Source: Chlorobiota bacterium (GTDB lineage: Bacteria > Bacteroidota > Bacteroidia > Bacteroidales > F082). From it: 41,444 nucleotides of DNA. The translations under genes were made by a program, and so were the position numbers. The notes beneath the pieces were generated by a model. It made no database searches, was not told where the DNA came from, and saw nothing but the letters and a program-made list of their open reading frames with translations. Location of the stretch: positions 1 through 41,444 of the forward strand of contig JAADIS010000131.1 of the NCBI GenBank assembly GCA_013151215.1. The letters are read 5' to 3'. Position 1 is the first letter of the stretch; each line of letters opens with the position of its first letter. Below, piece after piece: positions 10,133-19,400 of the stretch.

Positions 10133-10406
10133 GCTTAATTCATTATTGCATCAAGAATTGCGTTTGCGCATAATAAGTTTTCTTGCCACGGTCGAACGTG
10201 CCGACTTCAACAAGCTGCTGGAAGCAAGTTCGGCAACGAAAGGAAACTTGAGCGTTCAAATAAGCAATTTGCAAGAAGCCGGTTATATTGAGGTTACAAA
10301 AACTTTCAAGGGCAAATATCCGCATACCAAATGCATGATTACGGAAAAAGGCAAGAAAGAGCTGGAGGAATACATTTCAAGTTTGAAGAAGATACTGAAC
10401 ATTTAG
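10125..10406 (+). CDS. Winged-helix DNA-binding transcriptional regulator (HTH_34-like)
   Basis: A 93-residue protein made almost entirely of one winged helix-turn-helix. Helices around LRLRIISFLATVERADFNKLLEASSATKGNLSVQISNL are followed by a wing (GYIEVTKTFKGKYPHTKCMITEKG) and a C-terminal helix. This matches the small stand-alone MarR-like HTH_34 regulators, which dimerise and bind palindromes. The start overlaps the end of the membrane-protein gene by eight bases. It probably autoregulates through the 9530-9543 palindrome. The ligand or signal is unknown. Confidence 0.8.
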   Translation: MHKLNSLLHQELRLRIISFLATVERADFNKLLEASSATKGNLSVQISNLQEAGYIEVTKTFKGKYPHTKCMITEKGKKELEEYISSLKKILNI

Positions 10407-10430
10407 CACCGTCGAATTGTGCGATTATTT

Positions 10431-10685
10431 TCAGCCAACTACTTTAAAATGCCTTGTGTTAGCAATCTCAAGGTCGTTGTTTACGATGGGCTTGCACTGA
10501 AAACGGCACGAATTGCACATCCCCAGCAACTGCTTGCCCAACGAATCGCCGATTTTGCCAAGTGATTCCAGCTGTTCATAACTGTCTTGTTTTCTGAAAT
10601 CAGCAAAGGGACATGCAGGGTTCTCCTTATTGTAAACACATCGGCGCATAAGCCCCGACAATTTCAACCATTTTAATTCTGTCAT
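10431..10685 (-). CDS. Small cysteine-rich protein of unknown function
   Basis: An 84-residue soluble protein with five cysteines: C16, C25, C57, C60 and C64. The last three form CNSCRFQC (C-x2-C-x3-C) and the first pair is C-x8-C. There is no signal peptide, so it is probably cytoplasmic. The spacing suggests a bound zinc ion or a small iron-sulphur cluster, though no His completes a known motif. It is transcribed away from ahcY. I do not recognise the family. The regular Cys spacing and a typical amino-acid mix argue that it is real. Confidence 0.6.
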   Translation of the reverse strand: MTELKWLKLSGLMRRCVYNKENPACPFADFRKQDSYEQLESLGKIGDSLGKQLLGMCNSCRFQCKPIVNNDLEIANTRHFKVVG

Positions 10686-10832
10686 ATCAATCGTAATGTT
10701 TCTTTTAATGACACCAAAGTTCTTAAAGGGTCACAATTTATTTTCAAATGCTTGATAAAATAACAAACCCTTACTACATTTATTGTGATTCATTGGATTT
10801 TAATCATTTTTTAAGCGTATTAAAATATGATT

Positions 10833-10840
10833 TATATTTG
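10833..10840 (+). promoter_or_regulatory. -7 promoter element for ahcY
   Basis: TATATTTG matches TAnnTTTG and lies 44 bases before the ahcY start, leaving a short AT-rich leader. The -33 position is only T-rich. No SAH or SAM riboswitch was found between here and the gene. Confidence 0.6.
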
Positions 10841-10884
10841 CGGCTCATTTTTTAATAAAAGGATTTTCTAAAAATAATATACTT

Positions 10885-12309
10885 ATGAGCACAACACTTG
10901 TTGATAAACTTGAATACAAAGTAGCCGACATCAGTCTTGCTGATTGGGGCCGGAAAGAAATTGAGATTGCCGAAAAGGAAATGCCCGGTTTGGTTTCGAT
11001 CAGAAAAAAATTCTCGGACGAAAAGCCATTACGGGGAGTTAGGATAATGGGCTCGTTGCACATGACCATACAGACCGCCGTTTTAATTGAAACATTGGTC
11101 GAGCTAGGAGCCGATGTACGTTGGGCAAGCTGTAATATCTTCTCCACTCAGGATCATGCAGCGGCAGCAATAGCGGCCTCCGGCGTCCCGGTTTTTGCCT
11201 GGAAAGGCGAAACTTTGGAAGAATACTGGTGGTGCACAAACCAAGCACTCTCATTCCCGGACGGAAAAGGCCCGCAATTGATAGTTGACGACGGAGGTGA
11301 TGCCACTTTGCTGATACACAAAGGCTATGAGGCCGAAAAAGACGCATCGGTTCTTGATACTGAGCCTTCGAGCGATGAAGAATCCGAAATCCTAAAGCTT
11401 TTAAAATCCATTCTTCACGAAGATCCAAAGAAATGGCATCGCACCGTTGAGGAATGGAAAGGCGTCTCGGAAGAAACCACCACCGGTGTCCACCGTTTAT
11501 ACCAGATGAAGGAAGCCGGAAAGCTTCTTGTCCCTGCCATCAACGTCAACGACTCGGTTACAAAGTCGAAGTTCGACAACCTTTACGGCTGCCGCGAATC
11601 GCTTGCCGACGGCATAAAACGCGCCACAGATGTAATGATTGCAGGAAAAGTTGTTGTTGTTGCCGGTTACGGCGATGTGGGAAAAGGCTCATCACATTCG
11701 ATGAGAACTTATGGAGCACGTGTCTTGGTTACCGAAATAGACCCTATTTGCGCCCTTCAGGCTGCAATGGAAGGATTTGAGGTTACAACAATGGAAGAGG
11801 CAGTTAAAGAAGGGAATATTTTTGTTACCACCACAGGGAACAAAGATATAGTTACCGCCGGGCACATGGCGAATATGAAGGACGAAGCCATAGTTTGTAA
11901 TATCGGCCACTTCGACAACGAAATCCAGGTAAGCCAGATGGAAGCCATGGAAGGTGTCGTGAAAACCAACATCAAACCACAGGTTGACAAATACACCTTC
12001 CCCGACGGACATTCAATTTATTTGCTTGCAGAAGGAAGATTGGTTAACCTTGGCTGTGCCACCGGACATCCATCCTTTGTTATGAGCAATTCGTTTACCA
12101 ACCAAACCCTTGCTCAAATCGAACTATGGAAAAACCGCGAGAATTATGATGTTGAGGTTTATCGCCTGCCAAAACACCTTGACGAGGAAGTAGCCCGGCT
12201 TCATCTTGAGCAAATTGGCGTCAAGTTAACCAAATTGACGAAGGATCAAGCTGATTATCTTGGGATTAACCAAAACGGGCCATACAAGCCTGAGCATTAT
12301 AGATATTAA
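10885..12309 (+). CDS. ahcY: Adenosylhomocysteinase (SAH hydrolase)
   Basis: This cytoplasmic NAD-dependent tetramer splits S-adenosylhomocysteine into adenosine and homocysteine, feeding homocysteine back to MetH. The 474 residues include [16 protein letters not shown] near the N-terminus, the substrate-site [14 protein letters not shown], the Rossmann loop [26 protein letters not shown], and the C-terminal KPEHYRY whose Lys/Tyr complete a neighbouring NAD site. The length fits the bacterial form with the extra insert. It has its own promoter and a strong terminator at 12334. It is near but not co-transcribed with metH, and completes the activated-methyl cycle apart from SAM synthetase. Confidence 0.97.
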   Translation: MSTTLVDKLEYKVADISLADWGRKEIEIAEKEMPGLVSIRKKFSDEKPLRGVRIMGSLHMTIQTAVLIETLVELGADVRWASCNIFSTQDHAAAAIAASGVPVFAWKGETLEEYWWCTNQALSFPDGKGPQLIVDDGGDATLLIHKGYEAEKDASVLDTEPSSDEESEILKLLKSILHEDPKKWHRTVEEWKGVSEETTTGVHRLYQMKEAGKLLVPAINVNDSVTKSKFDNLYGCRESLADGIKRATDVMIAGKVVVVAGYGDVGKGSSHSMRTYGARVLVTEIDPICALQAAMEGFEVTTMEEAVKEGNIFVTTTGNKDIVTAGHMANMKDEAIVCNIGHFDNEIQVSQMEAMEGVVKTNIKPQVDKYTFPDGHSIYLLAEGRLVNLGCATGHPSFVMSNSFTNQTLAQIELWKNRENYDVEVYRLPKHLDEEVARLHLEQIGVKLTKLTKDQADYLGINQNGPYKPEHYRY

Positions 12310-12333
12310 ACGAAAGAAAAATTATATAAAAAC

Positions 12334-12369
12334 AAAAGGCCCGTCTCACCTGAGTGAAGCGGGCCTTTT
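12334..12369. terminator. Bidirectional intrinsic terminator
   Basis: The 10-base stem AAAAGGCCCG / CGGGCCTTTT closes a 16-base loop. The A- and T-rich flanks let it work for ahcY (plus) and for the converging lipoprotein gene (minus). Confidence 0.85.
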
Positions 12370-12387
12370 AGTTTATTTCTGCTTCAG

Positions 12388-12861
12388 CTAATTATAAACA
12401 TGTAGCAAATTACCATCATAAACAGCCGAATACCTGATTAAAGGGTACTCCCCCTCCCCTTCCACTATGGAACCGTCGATTAACAGATACGAAGTTTGGG
12501 TACAGGTATCTTTCACCAAAGGGAAATAATCGCCGATTATTAATTTCGTACACTTATTGCCGTCGCAACATTTATCGGGTGTGTTGGGCGGTTGCCGCTC
12601 GAAAGCCATGAATTCATCAATACTAAGGCGATAAACCATAACCCCCCTGCTTCCGTAAGGGATATAAACCCCCGGTTTCTCGTCAAGATAAAGCCATCCG
12701 CCAACAGTATTCAGCTCCTGGAACAAGGTGGAATTCGGGTCGATACTGATATTAATCGGCACATTAGGGATATTAGGGTTTACCCCCTCCTTATTACAGG
12801 AACCTGCAATTAGCATTGTTCCCAAAAACAAAAAAAACCATTTTAATGTTATATGCCTCAT
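12388..12861 (-). CDS. Lipoprotein with Rieske-like layout but no His ligands
   Basis: A 157-residue protein with a lipoprotein signal (AGSC, C22). The body follows the order seen in Bacteroidota exported Rieske-like proteins: VYRLSIDEFMAFERQPPN, a Cys-rich loop, YLLIDGS, then YPLIRYSAVYDGNLLHVYN. A true Rieske centre needs two CxH / CxxH pairs. Here the region has C98, C99, C104 and C120 but no His, so a [2Fe-2S] Rieske cluster is unlikely; the cysteines may form disulfides. The family assignment is from remembered pattern, not a search. It converges on ahcY over a shared terminator. Confidence 0.6.
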   Translation of the reverse strand: MRHITLKWFFLFLGTMLIAGSCNKEGVNPNIPNVPINISIDPNSTLFQELNTVGGWLYLDEKPGVYIPYGSRGVMVYRLSIDEFMAFERQPPNTPDKCCDGNKCTKLIIGDYFPLVKDTCTQTSYLLIDGSIVEGEGEYPLIRYSAVYDGNLLHVYN

Positions 12862-12955
12862 CAGTAAATAGTAAAATTCAACAGTTATGGTTTAACGCAA
12901 CAAAATTAATTATATTTTATTGGCAAAAAACATGCTGAGTATTACCTTATTTAAT

Positions 12956-12963
12956 TAGCTTTG
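12956..12963 (+). promoter_or_regulatory. Putative -7 element close to a start codon
   Basis: TAGCTTTG matches TAnnTTTG only nine bases before the ATG at 12973. If used, the transcript would be nearly leaderless. The TTG inside it is an unlikely start codon. Confidence 0.4.
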
Positions 12964-12972
12964 CAAATAGAG

Positions 12973-13287
12973 ATGAAGTCAGCCATATCACCAAAAAAAA
13001 TTATACCGATCTTGTTTTTTACCATTTTTTTGGTATTGGCACAATCGTGCAAAACCAATGAAAAAGTAAGCAAAGATGTGAGACAGGCAGGAAAAATACA
13101 AGAAGAGCAAAACAAAGAATCCCAGAAGGAATATGAAAATGCCGTAAAAGAACATCGTAAGAAACAAAGTGATTATGCCAAACAACTCATGAAAGGCATG
13201 AAAAAGCAACAGAGGAAGAATAATTTGGTTAGGAAGAGGTCGCTTTGGGATCAGATATTCAGGCGGAATTGCACAAAACCCAGATAA
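12973..13287 (+). CDS. Small lysine-rich lipoprotein
   Basis: I place the start at the ATG at 12973 (MKSAISPKK). It gives a proper signal peptide ending VLAQSC, so the Cys would be lipidated. The mature part, about 75 residues, is highly charged, Lys/Glu/Gln-rich and probably an extended alpha helix, with a basic tail (RKRSLWDQIFRR). Small lipoproteins of this kind are common in Bacteroidota but have no known function. It stands alone between two promoters and ends about 95 bases before tolC. Confidence 0.6.
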   Translation: MKSAISPKKIIPILFFTIFLVLAQSCKTNEKVSKDVRQAGKIQEEQNKESQKEYENAVKEHRKKQSDYAKQLMKGMKKQQRKNNLVRKRSLWDQIFRRNCTKPR

Positions 13288-13296
13288 ACCAACAAA

Positions 13297-13353
13297 ACTT
13301 TATATACTTTTAACATATTTAAAGTTTCCAAAGTATAAAAAGTTTTATATTTG
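13297..13353 (+). promoter_or_regulatory. Efflux operon promoter with flanking inverted repeats
   Basis: TATATTTG (13346-13353) is a good -7 element 29 bases before tolC. Two 14-base arms, ACTTTATATACTTT (13297-13310) and AAAGTATAAAAAGT (13330-13343), are inverted copies with one mismatch. They are likely binding sites for the TetR regulator encoded second in the operon (inference). Confidence 0.5.
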
Positions 13354-13382
13354 CGCTTTTAAATGACAAAATATTTAAGAGC

Positions 13383-14732
13383 ATGCAAAAAATAAAACCT
13401 GTTTTGATCTTACTGCTAGCAATAGTGGCCAGTTCGGGACTAAGTGCGCAGGAAATCAAAAGTTTTTCGTTGCAGCAAGCATTGGATTATGCAATGGAAA
13501 ACAACTACGATATAATGAGATCGGAGAAAGACGTGGAAGCTGCAAAGCAGAAAATAAAAGAATCCACCTCCATAGGGCTCCCTCAAATTGACGCAAAATT
13601 GACTTATAACGACAATGTGGCCAGGCCGACGATTATATTGCCTCCCGAGTTCAGCGGAGACCCGAACGGCCCCGGCCTTGAAATACAGTTTGGGACAAGA
13701 TATGACGCAAGCCTGGGGGCAACCGCAAGCCAGTTAATTTTCAGCGGCGAATATATTGTTGGTTTAAAGGCCTCAAAAAAGTATCTTGAAAGCACTAATG
13801 CCGAGTTTTTTAGAAACAAGGTGGCCGTTAAGCAGCAGGTTGCCAACTCATATTATAATGTATTGACTGTTGAAAGAGCCCTATATATTATCGATACAAC
13901 GATGAAAGTAACCAAGAGCTTGGCCGAGGAAACACGTCAGATTTATGAGGTTGGCTTTGCTGAGGACATCGACGTAGATCAACTGGACCTCCTGGTAGCC
14001 GACCTGGAGGCTTCGAGGATTAATTTTGAGAACCAGCTCAGTTTAGCCCATGCTTATCTTAAGTTTTATCTCGGGCTCAGGGCTCAGGACAGCCTTATCC
14101 TGACCGACGACCTGAACAATTTAGTTAAGAACCTTGAGGAATCGTCAGTAATGAGCGCCGATTTTATCGTTGATTATAACCCTGATTTTTATTCATTGTC
14201 AAAGCAAAAGGAATTAAGCTATCTGCAGGTAGATCTGGAAAAGGCGTCATACCTGCCCAGCATCAATGCGTTTCTGAACTACCAATCCCAAGCCCAGCGG
14301 GACACCTGGGACTTCTTCAACCCGAAAGGGATATGGTATTCAAGTTCGATTTTCGGCCTCACCATGAACATTCCGATACTTTCGAGCGGCACAAGGTCAG
14401 CCAAGTTAAAACAGGCTAAAATTGCTTTCGAGCAGATAAGCATCCAACAAAACCAGCTTGAGAACCAGCTGAACCTGCAATTCAGCAATGCGCGCAACGA
14501 ATACTTTAATTCGTATAAAGTTTATCAAAACAAAGACAAAAACAGGAAAATCGCTAAAAAGATATTCTTGAAGACGACTGAGAAATACAAACAAGGCCTG
14601 GCTTCCAGCCTCGACATATTGAACACGCACAATCAGTTCCTAAAGGCTGAAAGCGACTTCCTGACTGCCTCGCAGTTATTTTTACAATCGGGCGAAGCCT
14701 TGAAAAAAATTCTAACTAAAGTTACCAACTGA
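13383..14732 (+). CDS. TolC family outer-membrane efflux protein
   Basis: A 449-residue outer-membrane channel subunit with signal peptide 1-23 (ending LSAQ). It shows the TolC pattern of long amphipathic helices with two repeated halves (about 30-230 and 240-449). An early strand region (QIDAKLTYNDN) and YKQGLASSLDILNTHNQFLKAE near the end are typical of the family. It is the first gene of the efflux operon, unusual only in that the adaptor-pump pair usually leads. The next gene starts one base after its TGA stop. It should form the trimeric exit duct for the pump at 16434. Confidence 0.92.
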   Translation: MQKIKPVLILLLAIVASSGLSAQEIKSFSLQQALDYAMENNYDIMRSEKDVEAAKQKIKESTSIGLPQIDAKLTYNDNVARPTIILPPEFSGDPNGPGLEIQFGTRYDASLGATASQLIFSGEYIVGLKASKKYLESTNAEFFRNKVAVKQQVANSYYNVLTVERALYIIDTTMKVTKSLAEETRQIYEVGFAEDIDVDQLDLLVADLEASRINFENQLSLAHAYLKFYLGLRAQDSLILTDDLNNLVKNLEESSVMSADFIVDYNPDFYSLSKQKELSYLQVDLEKASYLPSINAFLNYQSQAQRDTWDFFNPKGIWYSSSIFGLTMNIPILSSGTRSAKLKQAKIAFEQISIQQNQLENQLNLQFSNARNEYFNSYKVYQNKDKNRKIAKKIFLKTTEKYKQGLASSLDILNTHNQFLKAESDFLTASQLFLQSGEALKKILTKVTN

Positions 14733-14733
14733 T

Positions 14734-15354
14734 ATGCAAGACTTACATCTGGAATACATAAAAAAAACCCTACAGCTTTTCAAGTCCTATGGCATAAAGA
14801 GCGTTACCATGGATGACGTATCCAGGGAACTGGGAATATCAAAGAGAACTCTTTATGCATATTTCACCGATAAATCGGACTTGGTGGAACAAGTGCTCAG
14901 GCAAGAGTTTGAGGAAAAAGCATGCTTGCTGAAAAAGTCGATGGAAGACAAAGCCGATGCCTTGCAAGAATTGTTTGAGTATTATAAGGTTCAAATCAAG
15001 TTGCTCAGCTCTCAGAAACCGAATTTCATTTATGATCTGAAGAAATATTACCCGTCCCTTTTCGATAAATTCAATTTGCACAAAAAAGAAAAGATAATCG
15101 AGTCGGTTATGGCCAACCTGAAAAGAGGCAAAAAAGAAGGCCTTTACAGGAAAGACATGGACGAGAACATAATCACAAAACTTCATATAGCCCGAATCGA
15201 ATCGTTCAGGAATTCATCCCTGTTTAGTTTTGAGGAACTCATTTCACCGGTGTTTTTTGCCGAAGCATTTAAATATCACGTTTATGCCATCGCCAGCAAA
15301 AAGGGCAGGGAAATAATTGAAAAAAATATTGATAAATTAATCGAAAACGCTTGA
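14734..15354 (+). CDS. TetR/AcrR family transcriptional regulator
   Basis: A 206-residue repressor. The N-terminal HTH is clear at about 20-55 (SVTMDDVSRELGISKRTLYAYFTDKSDLVE). The rest is an all-helical ligand and dimer domain. It sits inside the efflux operon between the channel and adaptor genes, one base after tolC and 12 before the adaptor gene, so it should control its own operon. The inverted repeat at 13297-13343 is the best operator candidate. The inducing compound cannot be read from the sequence. Confidence 0.92.
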   Translation: MQDLHLEYIKKTLQLFKSYGIKSVTMDDVSRELGISKRTLYAYFTDKSDLVEQVLRQEFEEKACLLKKSMEDKADALQELFEYYKVQIKLLSSQKPNFIYDLKKYYPSLFDKFNLHKKEKIIESVMANLKRGKKEGLYRKDMDENIITKLHIARIESFRNSSLFSFEELISPVFFAEAFKYHVYAIASKKGREIIEKNIDKLIENA

Positions 15355-15366
15355 AAATAACATAAA

Positions 15367-16434
15367 ATGAAAAAATTACTTTTACTAATAACCGTTGCAG
15401 TTTCAGTTGTTGCTTGCAAAACACAGGTGAGCACTGACGATGATCCCAACAAAACGAATACCGAGAACACGATTTATAGCGGTAAAAAAATACCCGTAAG
15501 GACACTCAAGGTCGAGTATAAAGAATTTGCCCATTATTTTGAAGCCGCGGGCGAGCTTGAAAGTGTCAACGAGGCATTCATTAGCCCGGAGGTGAGCGGT
15601 CAGATTGTCAGGATTGCCGTTAAAGAAGGCGACAAGGTCCAAAAAGGCCAGTTGCTGGCAAAACTGAACACCAACCTGATCGAAAAAAACATGCAGGAAG
15701 TAAAGACGCAATTGGATTTTGCATCCACTATGTTCAAGAAGCAAGATGACCTTTGGAAACGGAACATCGGCTCGGAACGCCAGTACCTGCAAGCAAAAAA
15801 CAATTACGAATCCTTGAAGAACAAATACGAAACCCTTAAAGCACAGTATAATATGTCGCTCATAAAAGCACCGTTTACGGGAACTGTCGAGAACATATTA
15901 CTAAAGAAAGGTGAGTTGGCCGGCCCTGGAATGATGCTGATGCAAGTAATTTCCCTCGATAAATTAATACTGAAAGCCAAGCTGTCGGAGGCCTATCTCT
16001 CATCGGTATCAAAAGGTGATATAGTAGAAGTAAACTTCCCATCCTATAAAGACCTGATAATTTCAGCCAAGGTTTCCCGTACAGGAAATGTAATTAACAA
16101 ACAAAACAGGACTTTTATAGTAGAAATAGAACTCGACAATACCGACCACAGGCTGAAACCCAATATGCTGGCCAATGTTGTTTTCAAAGATTATCTTTCC
16201 GAGAACAGCCTTGTTGTCCCTTCTGTTTTGGTGAAGCACGACATACAAGGGAAATATTTGTTCACAGTAAGCAAAAAAGGCTCGAACCTGGCAGCCGTGA
16301 AAAAGTATGTTGAAACAGGAATGTCATATAAGGCCAAAACCGAGATCACTTCAGGCTTGTCAGCCGGGGATGTGGTAATAACCGATGGTTATAATAATGT
16401 TTCCGATGGCAGCGTATTAAATATTATTAAATAA
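15367..16434 (+). CDS. RND efflux periplasmic adaptor (membrane fusion protein)
   Basis: A 355-residue lipoprotein with lipobox VVAC (C17). The layout is that of AcrA/MexA adaptors. A lipoyl-like half motif (INKEGDKVQKGQ-type, here VKEGDKVQKGQLLAKL, about 90-105) is followed by a helical hairpin (about 110-160) and the second lipoyl half (LIKAPFTGTVENI). Beta-barrel and membrane-proximal domains follow (to TSGLSAGDVVITDGYNNVSDGS). It bridges pump and outer-membrane channel. Its last base overlaps the start of the pump gene, so translation is coupled. Confidence 0.93.
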   Translation: MKKLLLLITVAVSVVACKTQVSTDDDPNKTNTENTIYSGKKIPVRTLKVEYKEFAHYFEAAGELESVNEAFISPEVSGQIVRIAVKEGDKVQKGQLLAKLNTNLIEKNMQEVKTQLDFASTMFKKQDDLWKRNIGSERQYLQAKNNYESLKNKYETLKAQYNMSLIKAPFTGTVENILLKKGELAGPGMMLMQVISLDKLILKAKLSEAYLSSVSKGDIVEVNFPSYKDLIISAKVSRTGNVINKQNRTFIVEIELDNTDHRLKPNMLANVVFKDYLSENSLVVPSVLVKHDIQGKYLFTVSKKGSNLAAVKKYVETGMSYKAKTEITSGLSAGDVVITDGYNNVSDGSVLNIIK

Positions 16435-19400
16435 TGCAAAAAATGGACGACAAAAATATACAGGAAAGCGATAAAAAAGTTGTTAGGGACTTTTGGCTTT
16501 CCACCTGGGCGCTCAACAACAAGAATACGGTTTACCTGGTCATGTTGGTGGCGGTATTTTTCGGGATGTATGCCTATATTACGCTTCCCAAGGAGTTGTT
16601 CCCCGAGATAAACATCCCTACCATAATGGTGCAGACAATTTATCCGGGCAACCCCCCCGTTGACATAGAGAACCTAATTAGCAGGCCCTTGGAAAAAGAA
16701 ATCGAGTCAGTAAAGGGAATAAAAAAGATGACCTCGATTTCCTCCCAGGACGCTTCGAGCATTTTCGTGGAATTCAATACCGATGTCGTAATTAAAACTG
16801 CCTTGCAGGATGTCAAGGATGCTGTTGACAAGGCTAAAACCGATTTGCCCAACGATCTTTTGGAAGACCCGACTGTTACGGATATCGACATATCGGAATT
16901 TCCTGTCATAAACATTAATATCTCTGGAGACTTCGGCATAAACGAGCTAAAAGACTATGCCGAACAGCTTAGCGACGAATTTGAGGCAATATCCGAGGTT
17001 TCATCGGTAAACATCACGGGCATAACGGAAAGGGAGGTAAGAATAAACCTGGACCCATTCAAGATGGCATCCCTTGAAGTTAGTTATACCGACGTTGAAA
17101 ATGCCGTTTCTTTCGAGAACATCTCCATGTCGGGGGGCGAGATCAAGGATGGCGACATTAAAAGATCCGTCCGCCTGATCGGCGAATTCGAAAAACCTGA
17201 GGATATCGAAAACATTATCGTCAAATCGGAAAAAGGCAATATTGTTTACCTGCGCGATATCGGAAATGTAGAATACGGGTTTAAGGAAAGGGATAGCTAT
17301 GCCCGCCTGAACCATCAAAATGTTGTTTCGTTGCAGGTTGTGAAAAAAAGCGGGGAAAACCTGCTCTCCACCATCGATCAGGTGTTTAAGATACTTGACA
17401 AAGCGCGCAAAACAAAAATGATTCCTGACAACCTTGTCATTACCATTACCAACGACCAGAGCGACATGGTGAAAATGCAGCTTAGCAATCTGGAGAACAG
17501 CATCATCATGGGTATTATTTTTGTCGTGGTCATACTTTTCCTCTTCCTGGGGACAAGAAACTCCATATTCGTGGGCTTGGCAATCCCGATGTCGATGATG
17601 ATATCGTTCCTGATCATGGGGATCATGGGCACCAAAATAAATATGATAGTGTTGTTTTCGCTCATACTCGCCCTAGGAATGTTAGTTGACAATGCTATTG
17701 TTGTTACCGAGAATATTTATCGATATATCAGCAAGGGTTATTCGGTTTACGAGGCAGCCCGCCAGGCAACAGGCGAAGTCGCCATGCCTATTATCTCATC
17801 CACGGCAACCACATTGGCAGCATTTTTCCCGCTGATATTTTGGGATAGCATTATGGGCGAGTTCATGTCCTATCTTCCTGTTACATTGATAATTGTACTT
17901 TCATCGTCACTATTTGTCGCCTTGGTTTTAATTCCCGTCATCTTCACTCAGTTTTATAAAAAAGGAGAGAACATAAGTCTTCCAAAACCAAAACGCAGCC
18001 TTATAATAGCCGTGGTTCTTTTGCTCATCTCGGCAATATTTTATCTTTTTGGGATAAATTGGATGGGCAGCCTGCTAATTATATTTGCGTTTATCGGGTT
18101 GATTAACTTATTATTCCTTTCTCGTTTGGCTCTTTGGTTCCAGAACAAGTTCCTGGTTTGGCTTGAACAAAGTTATTTGCAATTTGTTCAGTTCGTGCTT
18201 CGTAGATCAAATCCGTATTTAACTATTGGAGGAACATTTTTATTGATGTTTATAACAATGGGCTTTTATTTCGGCAACAACCCTAAAGTTGAGTTTTTTC
18301 CACATTCCGACCCTAAACTGATAAATGTTATAGCCGACCTGCCGATAAGCACTGATATCGAAGTTACCGATTCGGTAATGAAAGGTTTCGAGAACAGGGT
18401 ATTCGAGCTATTGAAGCCGAACATGAAAATTGTCGAGTCGGTGCTGGCTCTAACAGGCAAAGGCGCAGTTGGTCAGGACGAAGGTTTCTCGGGCCGCGGC
18501 GGTTCGCCGAACAGGGGCATAATCACCATCAACTTCGTCGATTTCGAGGACAGGGACGGAATAAACACAAACAAAATAATGGAAGAGCTTTCGGACTCCT
18601 TGGTTGGTTTTTATCCGGGCATCACCCTTACAGTTGAGCGTCAGCGCGAAGGCCCGCCGACCGGGAAACCAATCAATATAGAGGTGAGCGGGAAAGATTT
18701 CAATAAGCTCCTGGAATTAACCGGCGACATCATCAACAAGATAAACGAACAAAACATTCCCGGTATCGAGGAGCTGCAAATAGACCTCGACAAGGAAAAA
18801 CCTGAGTTGTTGATAAACATCAACAGGGAAAAAGCAAGGCGGTATGGCTTGTCAACGGGCCAGATAGGGACAGCCATAAGAACTGCGCTGTTCGGAAAGG
18901 AAATCTCAGACTATAAAGATGGTGAAGATGAATATAAAATCGTGATGAAGCTCGACGATAAATATAGGGACAACATCTCCGACCTTATAAACCAACGCAT
19001 TACGTTCAGAAGCCCGTCGTCGGGCAAAATAGTGCAGGTTCCTATCTCGGCCGTTGCCGACTTTGAATACAGCTCAACTTACGGGGCGATAACACGAATC
19101 GACAAAAAACGCGTTGTCACTATTTTCTCTAATGTCCTGCAAACCTATAATGCCAACGAGATTAACAACAAGCTGAAGGAATTCATGAAAACTTATGAGA
19201 TGCCAATGGGATACGAATACTCATTCACGGGCGAGCAGGAAGAGCAGGCAGAGTCGATGGCTTTTCTCGCAACAGCCTTGTTAATAGCCGTTTCGTTAAT
19301 AACCATAATCTTGGTCTCGCAATTCAACTCATTCGTAAAACCTGCAATTATCATGTTTACTGTTCTCTTGAGCACAATTGGCGTATTCGGCGGTCTAGCA

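Noticed and set aside
10690-10884. Possible SAH or SAM riboswitch before ahcY
   Set aside because: No conserved aptamer core was found; the stretch is AT-rich with only a promoter element.
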